DNA from: Isoetes taiwanensis
Taxonomy: Eukaryota > Streptophyta > Lycopodiopsida > Isoetales > Isoetaceae
Reading direction: 5' to 3'
DNA length: 64,000 bases
Assembly: GCA_021234155.1 (NCBI GenBank)
Contig: JAJEKV010000025.1
Span: 7,578,531 to 7,642,530 of the forward strand
In this document: positions 1 through 11,705 of the stretch, piece by piece
How the letters are laid out: every line of letters starts with the position of its first letter
How positions within the stretch are numbered: the stretch's first letter is position 1
The notes under the pieces: generated by a model
Told to the model about the DNA's origin: nothing
Database searches by the model: none
What the model saw: only the letters and a program-made list of their open reading frames with translations
Position numbers and translations under genes: made by a program

Positions 1-1809
1 ATGGGTTTTATATCTAGCATAATAACGAGGAGTTACTTTTATATTTTTATACGTTTTTTCACATGATTTTTCTATGACTTTGTTGTTGTATTCGTGCAGG
101 TGTACTAAACAGTATTTCTAGAGTGCACCCATTTTGAACCGTTGATTTTGAATGAAAATTGCAATCTTGTGGTTGTGGTCTCTCAAAATTTTGGATGGTT
201 GTTGTGGTTATGGTTTTGGAACTTGTGGTCATGTCCCCACTATTGCACCCTAAAACAAAAAGTTAATTGGCCATATCTAGAATCAAAGATTGGCAAATAG
301 CTAGTGGGCATATATGAGGCATTCCTAGGACAATGCCCTTGTACTTTTTTTCTTCCAGAGCTCCAGCTCTAGCCACGCATCTCGAGCCAGGAAGAGTTAT
401 CAGCTGCTAAACGGGGTTTCATGAATCTATATTTGTTTCTTTAAGCTCCAGTTGTACCTTGTCTTCGAATGACTCGAGTTTGGCAACCTAGCTTTTACAC
501 ATTTTTTTTTTTCATAGAAGGCCCTATGAGAAATTCCTTTTGGCTCCCTCGAATGGGTTCGCCAAAGCCAAGTGAACATAATCGGCTCTCAAGCGGTTTG
601 GGTAACCCAAAGAAAAAAAGCGCCCGCTTGTGTTAATCAAAAATCGCATTGACCGATTCTAGTTTCTTGTGCGTTCAAGAGGGATTTTATTCTAAAAGTA
701 GAATATGGATGGCTCCAGTTTCCTTGTTAGAGGCACGGTATAATAACACTAGCAACAAGAATGGATGCCATTCTAAAAACTCATATAGATAAACATGTCT
801 ATGATGGTGAGATTTACCAAACGACATGATTTAGTAAACTTCAGATCTAACTCTTGAGCCGTGATTCAGTAGATGCAGAGATATATTCATCCTGTTTAAA
901 CAATCTGAAGGACATGGCAGCAAGTAGTATCTAAAAGCCAAATAATTGTGCAAGATAACTTGGATGCTCCAAAAAAATGTGCCACTCTAGATTTCATTAA
1001 CATGCAGATTTCTATATTTTCCTTGCACTCAACTTCAACATCATTCTCTTCCACTACGATGGAGTGGCGATAAATGAAATGAATTTTCATGGAACAGACG
1101 TGCAATACGCATGCTTGCAATGATTCAAACTAAATGGTAAGATGTCCTTACTCAACTATGATTTTATGAGCCAGAGCTGTGTTAGATTTGTGCTAATCAT
1201 TGTCATTTGAAAGATAATGCGTTCAACCAGATTTGTGCTGCTATTTCCTATTGCTATGAATTGAAGAAGCAAACCCTAGTGCTCAAAACGCAAAATATAG
1301 GGATTTAATTATTTCCTTACATTCCTATGCTCTTACCTTCTTAGATCTGCATGTGTTGCAGGATTTTTTAGAGGAACATGTTAAGCTCTGTGGGTTGCAA
1401 CATTGTGCATTCACATACACAGCCCTCATAGAAATGTATGCAAAATCATAAGCAAGTAAGCAAAGGCAAAATGGGAGCTTAATTTGGAGTTCCAAGCTGT
1501 TTGCGGGTTAATATCATTTTCATGTTTCCAATAGTTAAATGCCCCATCTACGAATTTGCAATGCAGTTTGCAACTATTGATAAATAGTTCTCCTTTGCAA
1601 CAACTACAACTCAACTCGTATCCATGCAAATAGGATGGGCGCATTTTGTTCAAGATGGATACGCTTTTTCAACACACTCCTTTTGCTCTACTTATTTGTT
1701 GGACATGATAGTGTGATGTACATCTCACTCTGTTTAATGTCATGATAGTATGTTGTATTCCACATTCTCAAATCCAAATAAAGACCATATAGAGCTGCAA
1801 TGACATTAG
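1..1809. other. gene-free stretch
   Basis: No open frame here shows a recognisable domain or a coherent exon with splice sites. The DNA is ordinary AT-rich plant-like sequence. Two minus-strand frames of about 75 codons have no protein-like character and I treat them as chance. Confidence 0.6.
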
Positions 1810-1829
1810 TTGAAAACGTTACATTCAAG

Positions 1830-1968
1830 TGCCACACTTTCTTTTCACAACTTGTTGCGCCTCTTGTTGGGTCCCATAGGCCAACTGGTCTCCGTGGACG
1901 ATAAAAACTCTATTCTATTCTATTCTATTCTATTCTATTCTATTCTATTCTATTCTATTCTATTCTAT
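1830..1968 (+). repeat. TATTC microsatellite at the end of a dispersed repeat
   Basis: A perfect TATTC pentamer run occupies about 1910-1968. The 80 bases before it (a GGTCCCAT-type string, then TGGTC, then TGTGGAC-like, then TAAAAA) resemble, on the opposite strand, the sequence next to short AATAG runs near 9875-9940 and 15180-15230. The shared order suggests the 3' end of one dispersed element family ending in a TTCTA-type tail. Family identity is not known to me. Confidence 0.5.
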
Positions 1969-1971
1969 ATG

Positions 1972-3300
1972 ACATTGATGTGTATGTGGGTTCAAATCTC
2001 ATAAATTTCACAAACACTTAATAGAGTATTTATGCAACTGGCTTAATTTTATAGTATATAATGAGATTTTAGTTATACACCCTTTAATTTTCATTGTTGT
2101 ACTTAAGTTATCATCAGATTCATTTATAACTACAACATTAACTTATATGCACATCGGTGTTTGTAGGGTCGAAGGGCTCAAATTTTTGTTACCAAATAAC
2201 CATATATTTAATACTTTCACATGGTTTGGGTGCATATTCACATGAGGGCGACATAGGGCGTTGAGAGTTATTATTGCACTTTCGCAAGAGCATTATAATA
2301 CATGTAAGAAATCAAAACCATTTAGTCGACACCTCAAATCTAGTATTTTCCAAACCTTATTAGTATACAAAAAACTTATGCGAGCACACCCCACAAAGCG
2401 AGGGTTAATTGCGATGCAGTCAAGATTGAGGAATAACTTGGTAATATCCCATCCAATAGCTCTCGATGCTAGTGAGGTATTCATAGTAAAGCAAGTTATG
2501 GAGTTCTCTTTGATGGGAAAAGACAAATTTGTTCATTGTACTCGACCATCATTATCTTCCCCTATTGCTAGATTGTCCACTATTCCAGATCTTTGTATTT
2601 CAGATTTGATATTTTAAGAGATTGTTTTGTGATACCAGATTAATGAATTTAGATTATCATTCTGGAAATAGTACTAATCTCATACACATATTACGTGTAG
2701 ACCAAAAAGCTTTATTCTTAGTATATTAAATATATCATGCTATAGATATACTCAAGTAAAACCCATAAATCATGGAGGATCGTCCTCTCTCTGTGGTCCT
2801 TCACAATACAAATTTCCTTTTCAAATAAATTGTATTACAGTGGAAGTCATCATGGAAGGTCCAGTACAAAAAATAGCTGCTATTGCATCCATGCACATAC
2901 TATATTTTTCGTACACGAATCTTGCATGAGCTGTATAAAGAAAAGAATGTCAATAAATTTTATCACACAAAAGACTAAGGCATAGACACGGACATTTATG
3001 TAAGCTTCAGCTCATGTAAGATCTAATGTAACTTGTTGGGAAACATGGAGGCTTTAAGAATGATGGCTACGTTCTTGGAGGTCTTCTTTGCACCCTTGTA
3101 CCAACAAACCTCACACATCCCTATGGCGTGTGTACGCCCTGTTTTAGCAAACATTTAGTTAACAATCAAGCTTACCTCATCGACCCAAATGAAGGCATTT
3201 GAGTGATGACATTTTTCGATCAATCTCATCCTGTCCAGGCGTTTGAGCCTTTTTCAAACTTCAATCAATCTCTTCTGTCTATAATATATGGCGGTTGAGG
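1972..3300. other. intergenic, one unrecognised 118-codon frame
   Basis: The only sizeable frame is 2261-2617 on the plus strand, 118 codons. Its central part (RAHPTKRGLIAMQSRLRNN) reads like protein and may be a fragment of an old transposon gene, but I do not recognise a family and see no neighbouring exon. The rest holds nothing I can identify. Confidence 0.3.
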
Positions 3301-3629
3301 CTCTTTCAAGTTCGACAAATGGCGTGAAGATGACTTAGGGCCTTTCGCCCCTTCAATTTCAACTCCTTCAAGTTCAACTCCCTGCTCAACCTCTTTCAAG
3401 ATCAACAAATGGCATGAAGATGAAATCTGCCTTCTGCCCCTTCAACAACTTTTGTTTCAACATTTTTGTTCAAGTCTTTGCAAGACACTTTGATTGGCGC
3501 ATATATTTAGGAGCTCGTGGCAAGCTCTACGAGAAGTGGTGATAACCTTCTCAACATTGGATTAGACTTCTATAGAATTAAAGGAGCTTGTGGCAAGCTC
3601 AAGAGAAGTGATGATAACCTTCTCAATCT
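3301..3629 (+). repeat. two pairs of short direct repeats
   Basis: A 33-bp word starting CTCTTTCAAG occurs at 3301-3333 and again at 3391-3423. A 47-bp word starting GGAGCT occurs at 3510-3557 and at 3583-3629. The stretch lies just upstream of the probable LTR and may be degenerate internal sequence of that element. No coding frame survives. Confidence 0.6.
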
Positions 3630-3763
3630 CCCATGATTTTTACCCCATCTATATTGACATTTAATTTCTTAGTGGCGACACTATTGTTCACTTCCCTCCA
3701 ATGGGCAACTCTGTTGTACATGTCAAACCTGATGTTATAAAGGTTTGGTACATAGTTTGGTTT

Positions 3764-4158
3764 GGTGGGGGGGAGTGTTATCCCTTTGGACTAAACATAG
3801 GCATTGTTGGCATGGGCCACATGTATGTCACGATCTACAATCTAGACTTAGCCTAGAGCTGTGTGGTATGTGAGATGCCAGTTAGGGTTAGGGTTTTGCT
3901 CGACTATTTAGATAGAGCATTTCTCCTCATTGTTTAGGCTTTTGCTCACGTTTTGGAGCACCTCCTTTTGGAACATCAATATGATTTTGTTTTGTTCATT
4001 CTCATTCTCATTTGTTCATTCTTTGTTTTGTTCTTGTTCTTGGAGACTTTTCCCGCTTTATTTTTTGTTGATTCATGAGCATTTGTGGCAGCCTTGTAGC
4101 ATCCGGTAGTCATGGACTGTTGCTACAAGGTGTATGCCAAGAACCCCAAAACTCAACA
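3764..4158 (+). mobile_element. probable 3' LTR with polypurine tract
   Basis: A purine run at 3764-3775 (GGTGGGGGGGAG) is followed directly by TGTTATCCC at 3776. A polypurine tract next to a TG start is the usual border between the internal part and the 3' LTR of a plant LTR retrotransposon. Within the candidate LTR there is a TATA-like string near 3905-3918 and T-rich sequence further on. The 3' end is uncertain; I placed it at a CA near 4158. No gag or pol frame is visible upstream and no 5' LTR lies in the window, so the element is a remnant or only partly included. Confidence 0.45.
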
Positions 4159-4603
4159 GATTAGAAATCTGCAATGACCTTATATAATAATTTATCTAAC
4201 AATTAAGGATTTATGTAAGTGTAATAGCTCTATACTCCCCAAAGAAAAGGGTATGAAAAACTCTCAAGAATCCAAACCAATCATTTTCCAACAGGAATAG
4301 GGAACTCACTAGGGAAGACACAGACCTGATTGTTGACCTGGTTATCGATGCTCCTAGCTTGAATATTTTGCATTTGATCGCCTAGCTTTTTTATTATCTC
4401 CATGATGCATAGGCGCCCAACTCACCAGCTACATACAGAATGCAATACGGCATATACTTATTTTGGCATTATAATCAGAGCACAAGATCAGATATGAGTC
4501 TGAAATTACATGAAAATATCAAAGGCCACAAGGACCTTCTCCAGCTTCGCTTTTTGCATCTTTTACTGCAACAATTTCTGATTTTTAGGCACCAGGCTCA
4601 ATG
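4159..4603. other. intergenic, nothing recognised
   Basis: AT-rich DNA between the LTR candidate and the LINE. No gene, repeat or structural feature stands out. Confidence 0.5.
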
Positions 4604-4610
4604 ACTTTTG

Positions 4611-5207
4611 CACATGTCAGAGTGGCTACAGGTGCAGAATATCAACAATTGGATTTTAGGTGGCGACTTCAATAACACACCCTCGTGGGAACAGAAGGCA
4701 GGTAAAAAGCTAAACATGTCAAGGGGAGAAAGAAGCAAATGGGAGGAATTGACACACAATTTTGTGTACCAAGCCCCATCCTCTTCATATGCTTATTCAT
4801 GGTGCAATAAGAGGAAAGGATTGGATAGGGTATATTGTCTTCTCGATAGATTTTATACCAATATATCCACATTGGTTGGATGGGATAACTTGACTATAAA
4901 CGAAGATTGTAGCAATTCTATCTCAGACCACTACCCCCAAGTTCTGAACACGGGTAATTTACCTCAGAACAGACCTGTTGACACACCATTTAAGTTCAAT
5001 AACAGTTTATTGAACAATAAGCATTTCTGTGAAGATTTCACGAGGTATTATGGCTCTTTGAGGGCTTTAAATGCAAGTGGCTCAATGAAGGAGTTTGCCA
5101 ACAGAAACAAGCAGATCAAAAATTGGATCAAACAATGGGGTAAAGAATGGAACAGAAAAAAGAAACAGGAAAAAACAGAGATCTACTTGGAGATGAAACA
5201 GGTTTAG
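4611..5207 (+). pseudogene. LINE ORF2, endonuclease C-terminal half
   Basis: This is the start of the surviving ORF2. It begins inside the endonuclease/exonuclease/phosphatase domain: WILGGDFN carries the conserved GDFN motif, LDRVYCLLDRFY follows, and SISDHYP carries the SDH motif of the active site. In this family the domain nicks target DNA to prime reverse transcription. The N-terminal part of the domain, with the first metal-binding residues, is absent because of 5' truncation, so it cannot be active. The frame meets a stop at 5205-5207, with two further stops in the same frame at 5226 and 5232; a small indel in the linker is the likely cause because the same frame resumes at 5241. Confidence 0.8.
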
Positions 5208-5240
5208 GCAAAATCTTTTCTTGGATAAAACTAGGAAGTC

Positions 5241-6557
5241 TTGGAGAGAAACGTCAAGCTAATAGAGGAACATGAAGCAAGAAGCTTGGCAATTAAAAGC
5301 AGAGGGTTGTATATCAACCTGATGGATGACTGTAGCTCCAAGTTTTTCTTTAGAGCTGCCAAAAACAGGATGATGAACAATGGGATAGTTTCAGTCTTGG
5401 CAGATAATCAGCAAGAGTTCTCCAGACAAGAAGATATTCAGAAGTTGTTCTTTAGTAAATACAAAGAACTTTTCACAGCCAAGCCTATTGATAATGGAAG
5501 CATGGATGAGTTCTTTGATTTCCTTGGTCCCAAGGATCTGCCAATGGAAGAGGATCAGTTATTGGCAATCCCATTGGAGAATGAAATCCTTGGAGTAATT
5601 AGGAGTATGGCACATGGAAAAAGCCCAGGGCCGGATGGTTTACCTCCAGAATTCTTTGAACACTTCTGGAATATAATGGGCAAAGACCTTACAACATTTG
5701 TGCAAGGGGCTTGGCAAGCTGAAAGACTGCACCCTGCTATTAATGCTGGCTTAATTGCCTTGGTTCCAAAAGTTGACAAGCCTGCTACCTTCTCGGATTG
5801 GAGACCTATTTCATTAACCAATGCTACATATAAAATTATAGCTAAGATCTTTGCAAATAGACTCAAGAAAATTTTACAGACAAAGATCAACCCAGTCCAA
5901 TCAGGATTTCTACCTGGTAGAAGTATTCTAGATAATTTCATTGGTGCCTATGAAGGTTTACACTGGAATAGGTTCACAGGTCAGGAATGTGTGCTGCTAA
6001 AACTTGACTTCAAAAGAGCCTATGACACTATTGACTGGGGTTTTTTATATAGAGCTATGTCCCAACTGGGATTCTCTGAGGCTGTAATAAAAAAGGTTGC
6101 TGGACTAAATGTTACAGGATGCTCAGCTGTACTGGTCAATGGTACACCATCCCAATTTTTTGAATGTAAGAGGGGGGTTAGACAGGGTTGCCCCCTAGCT
6201 CCCTATCTTTTTTTGATAGTAGCTGAGATGGTTACTAGGGTCATAATGAAATTACAACAAGATGACAAAATCAGCTGTCTTAAGCTTCCTGATACAAGCC
6301 AGACTCTGTCAGCTATGCAGTATGCAGACGACACATTTGTGTTTTTGAAAAGGCATGGAGATCATAATCGAAACTTCCTGATGGCAATGGACAAGTTTGG
6401 AAAAGCATCTGGAGTGTTACTGAATAAGGAAAAATGTGCTATAATTTCTGATAGCCATGAGGACCTTATTGAGGGGATCAAGGTATGTGGATATCAGTCT
6501 GCCACAAAATTGTTAGGATTACCTTTGGCTCTTAACATGAGTTTACATGGGCTGTGA
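5241..6557 (+). pseudogene. LINE ORF2, reverse transcriptase domain
   Basis: Reverse transcriptase of the plant L1 clade. Visible blocks in order, in residues of this segment: KSPGPDGLPPEFF (about 127-139), WRPISLTNATYKIIAKIFANR (about 187-207), QSGFLPGRSILDN (220-232), the catalytic aspartate in LKLDFKRAYD (about 253-262), RGVRQGCPLAPYLF (311-324) and the catalytic YADD at 361-364. All core catalytic residues are present. The frame ends at TGA 6555-6557 where relatives carry tryptophan in a LWKP-type motif, so this is most simply a single TGG-to-TGA change. The reading frame continues in register beyond it. Confidence 0.9.
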
Positions 6558-7952
6558 AAACCAATAGTTACCAAAATCAAGAAGAAGCTGCATATGTACC
6601 CCAAAACTCTCTCCTTGGCTGGAAGGGTGGAGATTATTAACAGTGTCATCGCAAGCTCCCATGTTTACTTCTCATCAGCAATAGTTGCAGATAAAAAAAC
6701 TTACAAAGATTTGGAGGTAATCATGAAGGAATTCATCTGGCAGGGTTCACATATGGTAGGCTGGCAACATCTAGCTCTGCTTAGAAAAAAAGGAGGTTTA
6801 GGATGCAAGGATATCTTCCTACAGGCACAGGTATTGGCAGCAAAACAGGTCTGGAGATGTTTAACCTCATCAACAAAGTCGGGCCCTTCTACTCCTCATC
6901 AATTACCTGATTCTGCTTTTTACCAGCTTAATCCTAGTGCATGTACTTCAACTATCATGAAGAGAATCATACAAGCTTGGAATAAAGTCTCGGTATGCTT
7001 CAAAACATATTCAATCGAGAATGTTTCAAAGGAATTCAATTTCTTCTGGCATCAGGGATTGGCAGATGAGGAGGGCGGGTATCTTGCTCTGAAACACCCT
7101 AGAAAGTACAAAGAGTGGACTCTCAAAGGTCTGAACACAGTTGGCAGCATGGTTAGGGAGGGTAGATGGAGAACATGGCAGGAAATCTCCACACTTGTGC
7201 AGGATTCAAGTTCTAATAGAAGTATTTATAATGCACTAACCCGACCCCATAGGTGGCCAGGTACTGAAATAAAAGAACAAAATTGGGCCTTGGATGGAAA
7301 TGGCTATAAAGTAGCCAAACTCCACTCTATTCTGCTGGATTCACAGGAGACAAAAGTTACTACTCAGTGGAATTGCCCTGATGCAGAAGCTGTTCGAGTT
7401 ATCAAAAAAGGCTGGAAACTACAATGTGCAAAAAAGGTTATCCTTTTCAGATGGTTGGTGTTGAATAGAAGTCTCAAATCCAATGCATTTCGAGCCAGAT
7501 ACAATGATCAGATAGTGGATACATGCCCTTTAGGATGTGGTCAGACAGAAACATCAAGTCATATTTTTATCTGCCCCTGGCTGTCTTCTTTCTGGGATTG
7601 GATTGGCCCCCATATAGGTGCAACCCCTACTCTTGAGTCTGGTCTTTTTGAATTCCTTGCAAATGGCTCTCCTTTTTTGGATACAATTAGAACCCTCTGT
7701 CTGTGGTCGATCTGGAAGCATAGAAACAATGTAGCTATCAATCACTCTCCTCCAGATCTGAACTTCCTTAAAACAACTCTTCAATTAGAATTAGCAGAGG
7801 CAGCTATGGCACACAGAATGAACAAGGGTTCCAACTATAATAAAGGATGGGACACTTTGGGCTCTTTTCAAGGGTTCTACTCATACTTTACTGCTTATTT
7901 TAACAATTTGTCTGATGCTCATAACAGATTATCTGGTGAAGAAGCATCATGA
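6558..7952 (+). pseudogene. LINE ORF2, post-RT region and zf-RVT
   Basis: Same frame as the two preceding segments. It starts with the LINE thumb-like motif YPKTLSLAGRVEIINSV, continues through a spacer, and ends with the zf-RVT region: WKLQCAKKVILFRWL followed by CPLGCGQTETSSHIFICPW, a C-x3-C-x7-H-x4-C arrangement at about residues 310-328 counted from 6594. This region is found after the reverse transcriptase of plant L1 elements and is thought to bind nucleic acid. No RNase H domain is seen. Stop at 7952. Confidence 0.85.
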
Positions 7953-8280
7953 AGGAGGGCATGCCCGAGAGGTTCCAGAAGGCATGCAACGAATGTCACA
8001 TAAGGAGACTCTTGAGGCCCTTCTTTGGGTTAAGACAGAAACCATAATGATCCAGACTTTGAGGCGAGTGCTGAACGATGAAGACATATGGCAATTTAAG
8101 CAAGGGCTTAAGCCATATTTTGAAGAAAAGCTTGGCATATGTGAGGGAGCCCGTGAGTCCTGGATTCTTTACATTCTGGATGCCACAGCATGTGGAGCAG
8201 TTGAATTGGATGAGCTGCTCCATAAGCACACAGATCAGGCCTTTGTGATAATCACTTTGGATGGAGTGCATGAAGATTGA
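7915..8280 (+). other. overlapping +1-frame ORF at the LINE 3' end
   Basis: A 121-codon frame overlaps the last 38 bases of ORF2 in another frame and runs into what should be the 3' untranslated region. Its composition is protein-like and acidic (for example ILYILDATACGAVELDELLH). It may be the true C-terminal tail of ORF2 displaced by a frameshift, or a chance frame. I recognise no domain. The tail after it to the A tract is non-coding. Confidence 0.3.
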
Positions 8281-8532
8281 AACTACAGCAGTAGGCTCCC
8301 TGGAAGACTAGAAACTACATATTATTATGATCTGCAAGTAACTTTATCTACTATATTTCTTGTTTTACTTAAAGTTTAAAACAGTGTTCAGTCTTAGTTG
8401 AATTTTCCTCCTTTGGAGTGTCGGGGCCATTTTGCGGTGGCCTTATAGCAGAGTTTCACTCTGCCTTTTTGTATTATCATGTATTACATGTAATATAATA
8501 CTGCCGTTTCTACAAAAAAAAAAAAACTTTTG

Positions 8533-9079
8533 GAAAACGGCACACAAGCAAGCTCTTTAAGGCAGCAAACATCGTTTCTAGAGGGAAAAACCCATTCTGC
8601 CATTGACATGAAGCCTTAGACAACCAATGATTCTGCTGCAGGCAAAAATATCAAAGGTCAGATGTTGCCACAGCTTGTACAACAGAACTGACCATATAAA
8701 TGTGAGATATGTAGATCAGAGTTAGGAGTTCGGGTTTCGAAGTTATGGCGACGTTCCCAACAGGCACAGCTTGTTATTTTTCTCAACCGTGATTTTTTCT
8801 AGATCAAGATCTAAGGGTTAGCGGGACGTCCTCGTTTAATTTTAAGACACGTGGATAGCCTAGGCTTTCAGATAATGTGTCACCTAGGGTTGGGCTATTA
8901 TGCTAAAAAGTTTGTTAGATTTAAAAATAACAACCCCTTGAAAAGATAAACCAATAAAATAATATAAGCCCTTATTTAATATAAGCTTCCTTATTTCCTT
9001 TTCTGTTTTTAGCTACATCTATTCCTCTATAATAATATGAACTCTCAATGGTTCAGCACGCACAAAAACCCTTATTTTT
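8533..9079. other. intergenic, nothing recognised
   Basis: AT-rich sequence between the LINE and the repeat complex. No frame longer than about 60 codons and no repeat partner seen within the window. Confidence 0.5.
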
Positions 9080-9088
9080 GAATAAACC

Positions 9089-9670
9089 TAAAGTTATGCC
9101 ATAAGGTGTTGAGAAAGGCCAATCTTCACCCCTTCTAATATTACTTTTCAAGTTGAGTTGGAAGCTTGTGGTGAAGGCTCAAAGTCCACCAATGAGGAAC
9201 ACACACTCCTTTCCAACCCCAACATCACAGGGTGCTTTGATTCCTTCTATAATGTAGCACTATGTAGATGTTGTGATATCTTACTAAGCACATTGTGCCA
9301 TGTGTTACGTTTATTATTTGCATTGGCCTATCTACCTACCATGCCTCACGATTGATGCAAAAAGATTTTGTATTTTCTGACTCATAAGCCATTGGCCCCA
9401 TGAAAATCTTACATCACAAGGCATGGTAGTTATTATATGTTCGTAATGTCTTGTTGTTTGACTAGTCACATTCAATTAAAATTCTGGTCGTTATGATATT
9501 GGACCACATTTAATCAATATCTTTAATATTATCCATACAAGAATCTCTTTACTGACATTTCGGTAAGTTTCAACCTATTACTAGTGTCCAAATTTTGCTA
9601 AATGGTGGTTTCCCAGACCATACCCATTAATTATTGATCATAAAATATATCATATAGCCTGATGGCAAAT
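9089..9670 (+). repeat. 0.58-kb inverted repeat, left arm
   Basis: This arm is the reverse complement, with scattered differences, of 12628-13216. It begins TAAAGTTATGCCATAAGG and ends near CCTGATGGCAAAT. The flanking nonamer GAATAAACC (9080-9088) is matched with one difference by GATTAAACC at 13217-13225, so the pair could be long terminal repeats of a Mutator-like element (9-bp duplications are typical of that superfamily). No transposase is visible between the arms. A shorter divergent copy of part of the arm lies near 16860-16985. Confidence 0.65.
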
Positions 9671-9672
9671 AC

Positions 9673-10293
9673 ACCATAAGCTTATATTTCAAGCTCTATA
9701 TCATAGATTCCTCTCTCATTCATGAAGATGTTGTGAGCTTGATTATATAATGGTTACTCAAGGTCATTCCTCAATGATAGGCATGCAGCAAAAATTTCGT
9801 GCAGGAGCCAACTATAGTGTAATTAAGATGGAAATCATGATAAATATTTCTAGTAGGCCTTTGATAGAATCAAATAGAATAGAATAGAATTTTTAATGTC
9901 CACAAAAACCAAGAGGGCATGGGGCCCATACAATGGACTAGTACAACCCAGAACATCACCAAATGTAATAGAAACGATACAAAGCATGGGCAAACGACCA
10001 GATGAAACTACAACTTCCAGGCAATATCAAATTTTATCATTTAATATATGGTAGAATTGGAGAAACACGAGCTGATAACTTATTACGAGGGGGAGTCAAT
10101 GATGCATGAGTGTGGGTCAAGTTTCCTTTCCTGGATAATTAAATCTATTTAAAAATTATGTTCAGACTTTTTAATTTCATGATATTATTAAACAAGATAA
10201 AAATATATAGTATCTCTAGATATACTTTCTTGCATCATTTATCACTATGATATTATAAATAGTAACTGATTAATAATAGATATAAGAATTGTT
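9673..10293 (+). repeat. dispersed block X, uninterrupted copy
   Basis: About 620 bp, starting ACACCATAAGC and ending around TTAATAATAGATATAA. The same block occurs at 13222-16128, where it is broken by three insertions. This uninterrupted copy shows the pre-insertion sequence at all three sites. It contains a short AATAG run near 9876-9893. No coding content. Confidence 0.8.
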
Positions 10294-10375
10294 AATTTTA
10301 CATCCATATCAAATCCCCTGGAACCTCCTGTTATTGTATACGACTTTGCTTAAGATACTAGAATATGAAATACAT

Positions 10376-10446
10376 GGGCTCGAACCTCTACCAAAATAAC
10401 ACAATGTCCTAATAAAATTACTTTAACCAATATACCCAATGAGCTA
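10376..10446 (-). promoter_or_regulatory. tRNA/SINE-like A and B boxes, unit 1
   Basis: Read on the minus strand, TAGCTCATTGGG (10446-10435) fits the Pol III A-box pattern and GGTTCGAGCCC (10386-10376) fits the B-box pattern GGTTCGANNCC. About 48 bp separate them. The stretch resembles the tRNA-related head of a plant SINE rather than a functional tRNA, since I see no complete cloverleaf. Confidence 0.5.
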
Positions 10447-10818
10447 GTGTAATTATTTTTTTTTATCTTGAATCTATGTTTTTTTTTATATAACAAACTA
10501 TTCAATTGTTTTAAGGATATATGGTCTATGTTTTTAGGAATTGTTATTTTTACATCCATATCAAATCCACTGGGACCCCCTGTTATTGTGCTACATATTC
10601 TAAACGAGTGCACCTGGACTACCACAGTCGTCGGATCCGTGGATCCTACGACCCAGATCGTATGTTGGCGCCTCTGGACACCTCTCGTTTCGCTTATACT
10701 CATTTATGATTGGAGGCGCCTATGATTTTAAAATATGAAATACGAGTTCGTCTAAGGTTTTGAGGGAATATCGAACCTCTATACGGCTTTGCCTAAGATT
10801 TTAGAATATGAAATATAG

Positions 10819-10889
10819 GGGCTCGAACCTCTACCAAAATAACACAATGTCTTGATAAGACTACTTTAACCAGTATACCCAATGAGGTA
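10819..10889 (-). promoter_or_regulatory. tRNA/SINE-like A and B boxes, unit 2
   Basis: Same arrangement as in unit 1: an intact GGTTCGAGCCC B-box (10829-10819) and a slightly altered A-box, TACCTCATTGGG (10889-10878). Confidence 0.45.
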
Positions 10890-11273
10890 ATGTGATTATT
10901 TTCTAACTTGAATCTATATATATTTTTTATAACAATTTCTTTTTTTTTATAACAACCTATTCAATTGTTTTAGGGATATATGGTCTATGGTTTTAGGAAT
11001 TGTTATTTTTACATCCATATCAAATCCCCCCTGAACTTGCTGTTATTGTGCTACATATTCTAAACGAGATGCATCCTGGACTACCACATTCGTCAGATCC
11101 GTGGATCCTATGACCCAGATCGATTGTTGGGGCCTCTAGGCACCTCTCGTTTTGCTTATAGTTATTTATGATTGGAGGCGCCTATGATTTTGAAATATGA
11201 AATACGAGTTCGTCTAAGGTTTTGATCAAACCTCTATACAGCTTTGCTCAAGATTTTAGAATATGAAATATAG

Positions 11274-11344
11274 GGGCTCGAACCTCTACCAAAATAACAT
11301 AATGTTATAATAAAACTACTTTAACCAATATGCCCAATGAGCTA
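11274..11344 (-). promoter_or_regulatory. tRNA/SINE-like A and B boxes, unit 3
   Basis: Third copy, with TAGCTCATTGGG (11344-11333) and GGTTCGAGCCC (11284-11274) both intact on the minus strand. Confidence 0.5.
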
Positions 11345-11705
11345 GCATGATTATTTTCTATCTTGAATCTATATATTTTTTTCATAACAACCTATTCAAT
11401 TATTTTAGGGATATATGGTCTATAGTTTTAGGAATTGTTATTTTTACATCCATATCAAATCCCCCTGGAACCCGCTGTTATGATTATAATATTGAAATGA
11501 CTTGCTCTCATTGGATCAACAAATAACAATAACATGGAATTTGGTCGCCAGTTTTTTCCTGAAGATTAAGCTCGTGATGCCATATGGCATTCTCTCCGCT
11601 GCGGAATGGAAGTTGGATTGAACATTCCGACAATAGCAATTTCTACCGGTTTTACAAGTCATTCCCCTTTCTCTTGTTTTCGCCCTGCTCTATTCTACTT
11701 CATCT

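Larger units (their letters stand above)
4604..8532 (+). mobile_element. 5'-truncated L1-type LINE, dead
   Basis: The element carries the 3' part of an apurinic-like endonuclease, a complete-looking reverse transcriptase and a C-terminal zinc-knuckle (zf-RVT) region, then a non-coding tail ending in 13 A residues at 8514-8526. The heptamer ACTTTTG at 4604-4610 recurs at 8526-8532 just at the A tract, which fits a target-site duplication and puts the inserted body at about 4611-8526. Truncation inside the endonuclease is the usual result of incomplete target-primed reverse transcription. The coding frame stays in register over 3.3 kb with only a few disablements, so the insertion looks fairly young. 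Confidence 0.85.
10289..11485. repeat. tandem array, 435-460 bp units, Pol III-like boxes
   Basis: Unit starts marked by TTTTTACATCCATATCAAAT lie near 10289, 10543, 11003 and 11437. The first unit is internally deleted (about 254 bp), the next two are about 460 and 434 bp, and the last is a short partial copy. Each of the first three units contains a tRNA-like stretch on the minus strand. Small minus- and plus-strand frames here are not conserved as protein between units and are not genes. Confidence 0.8.

Noticed and set aside
1810..2004. 64-codon plus-strand frame
   Set aside because: Its second half is the TATTC microsatellite; the first half has no recognised content.
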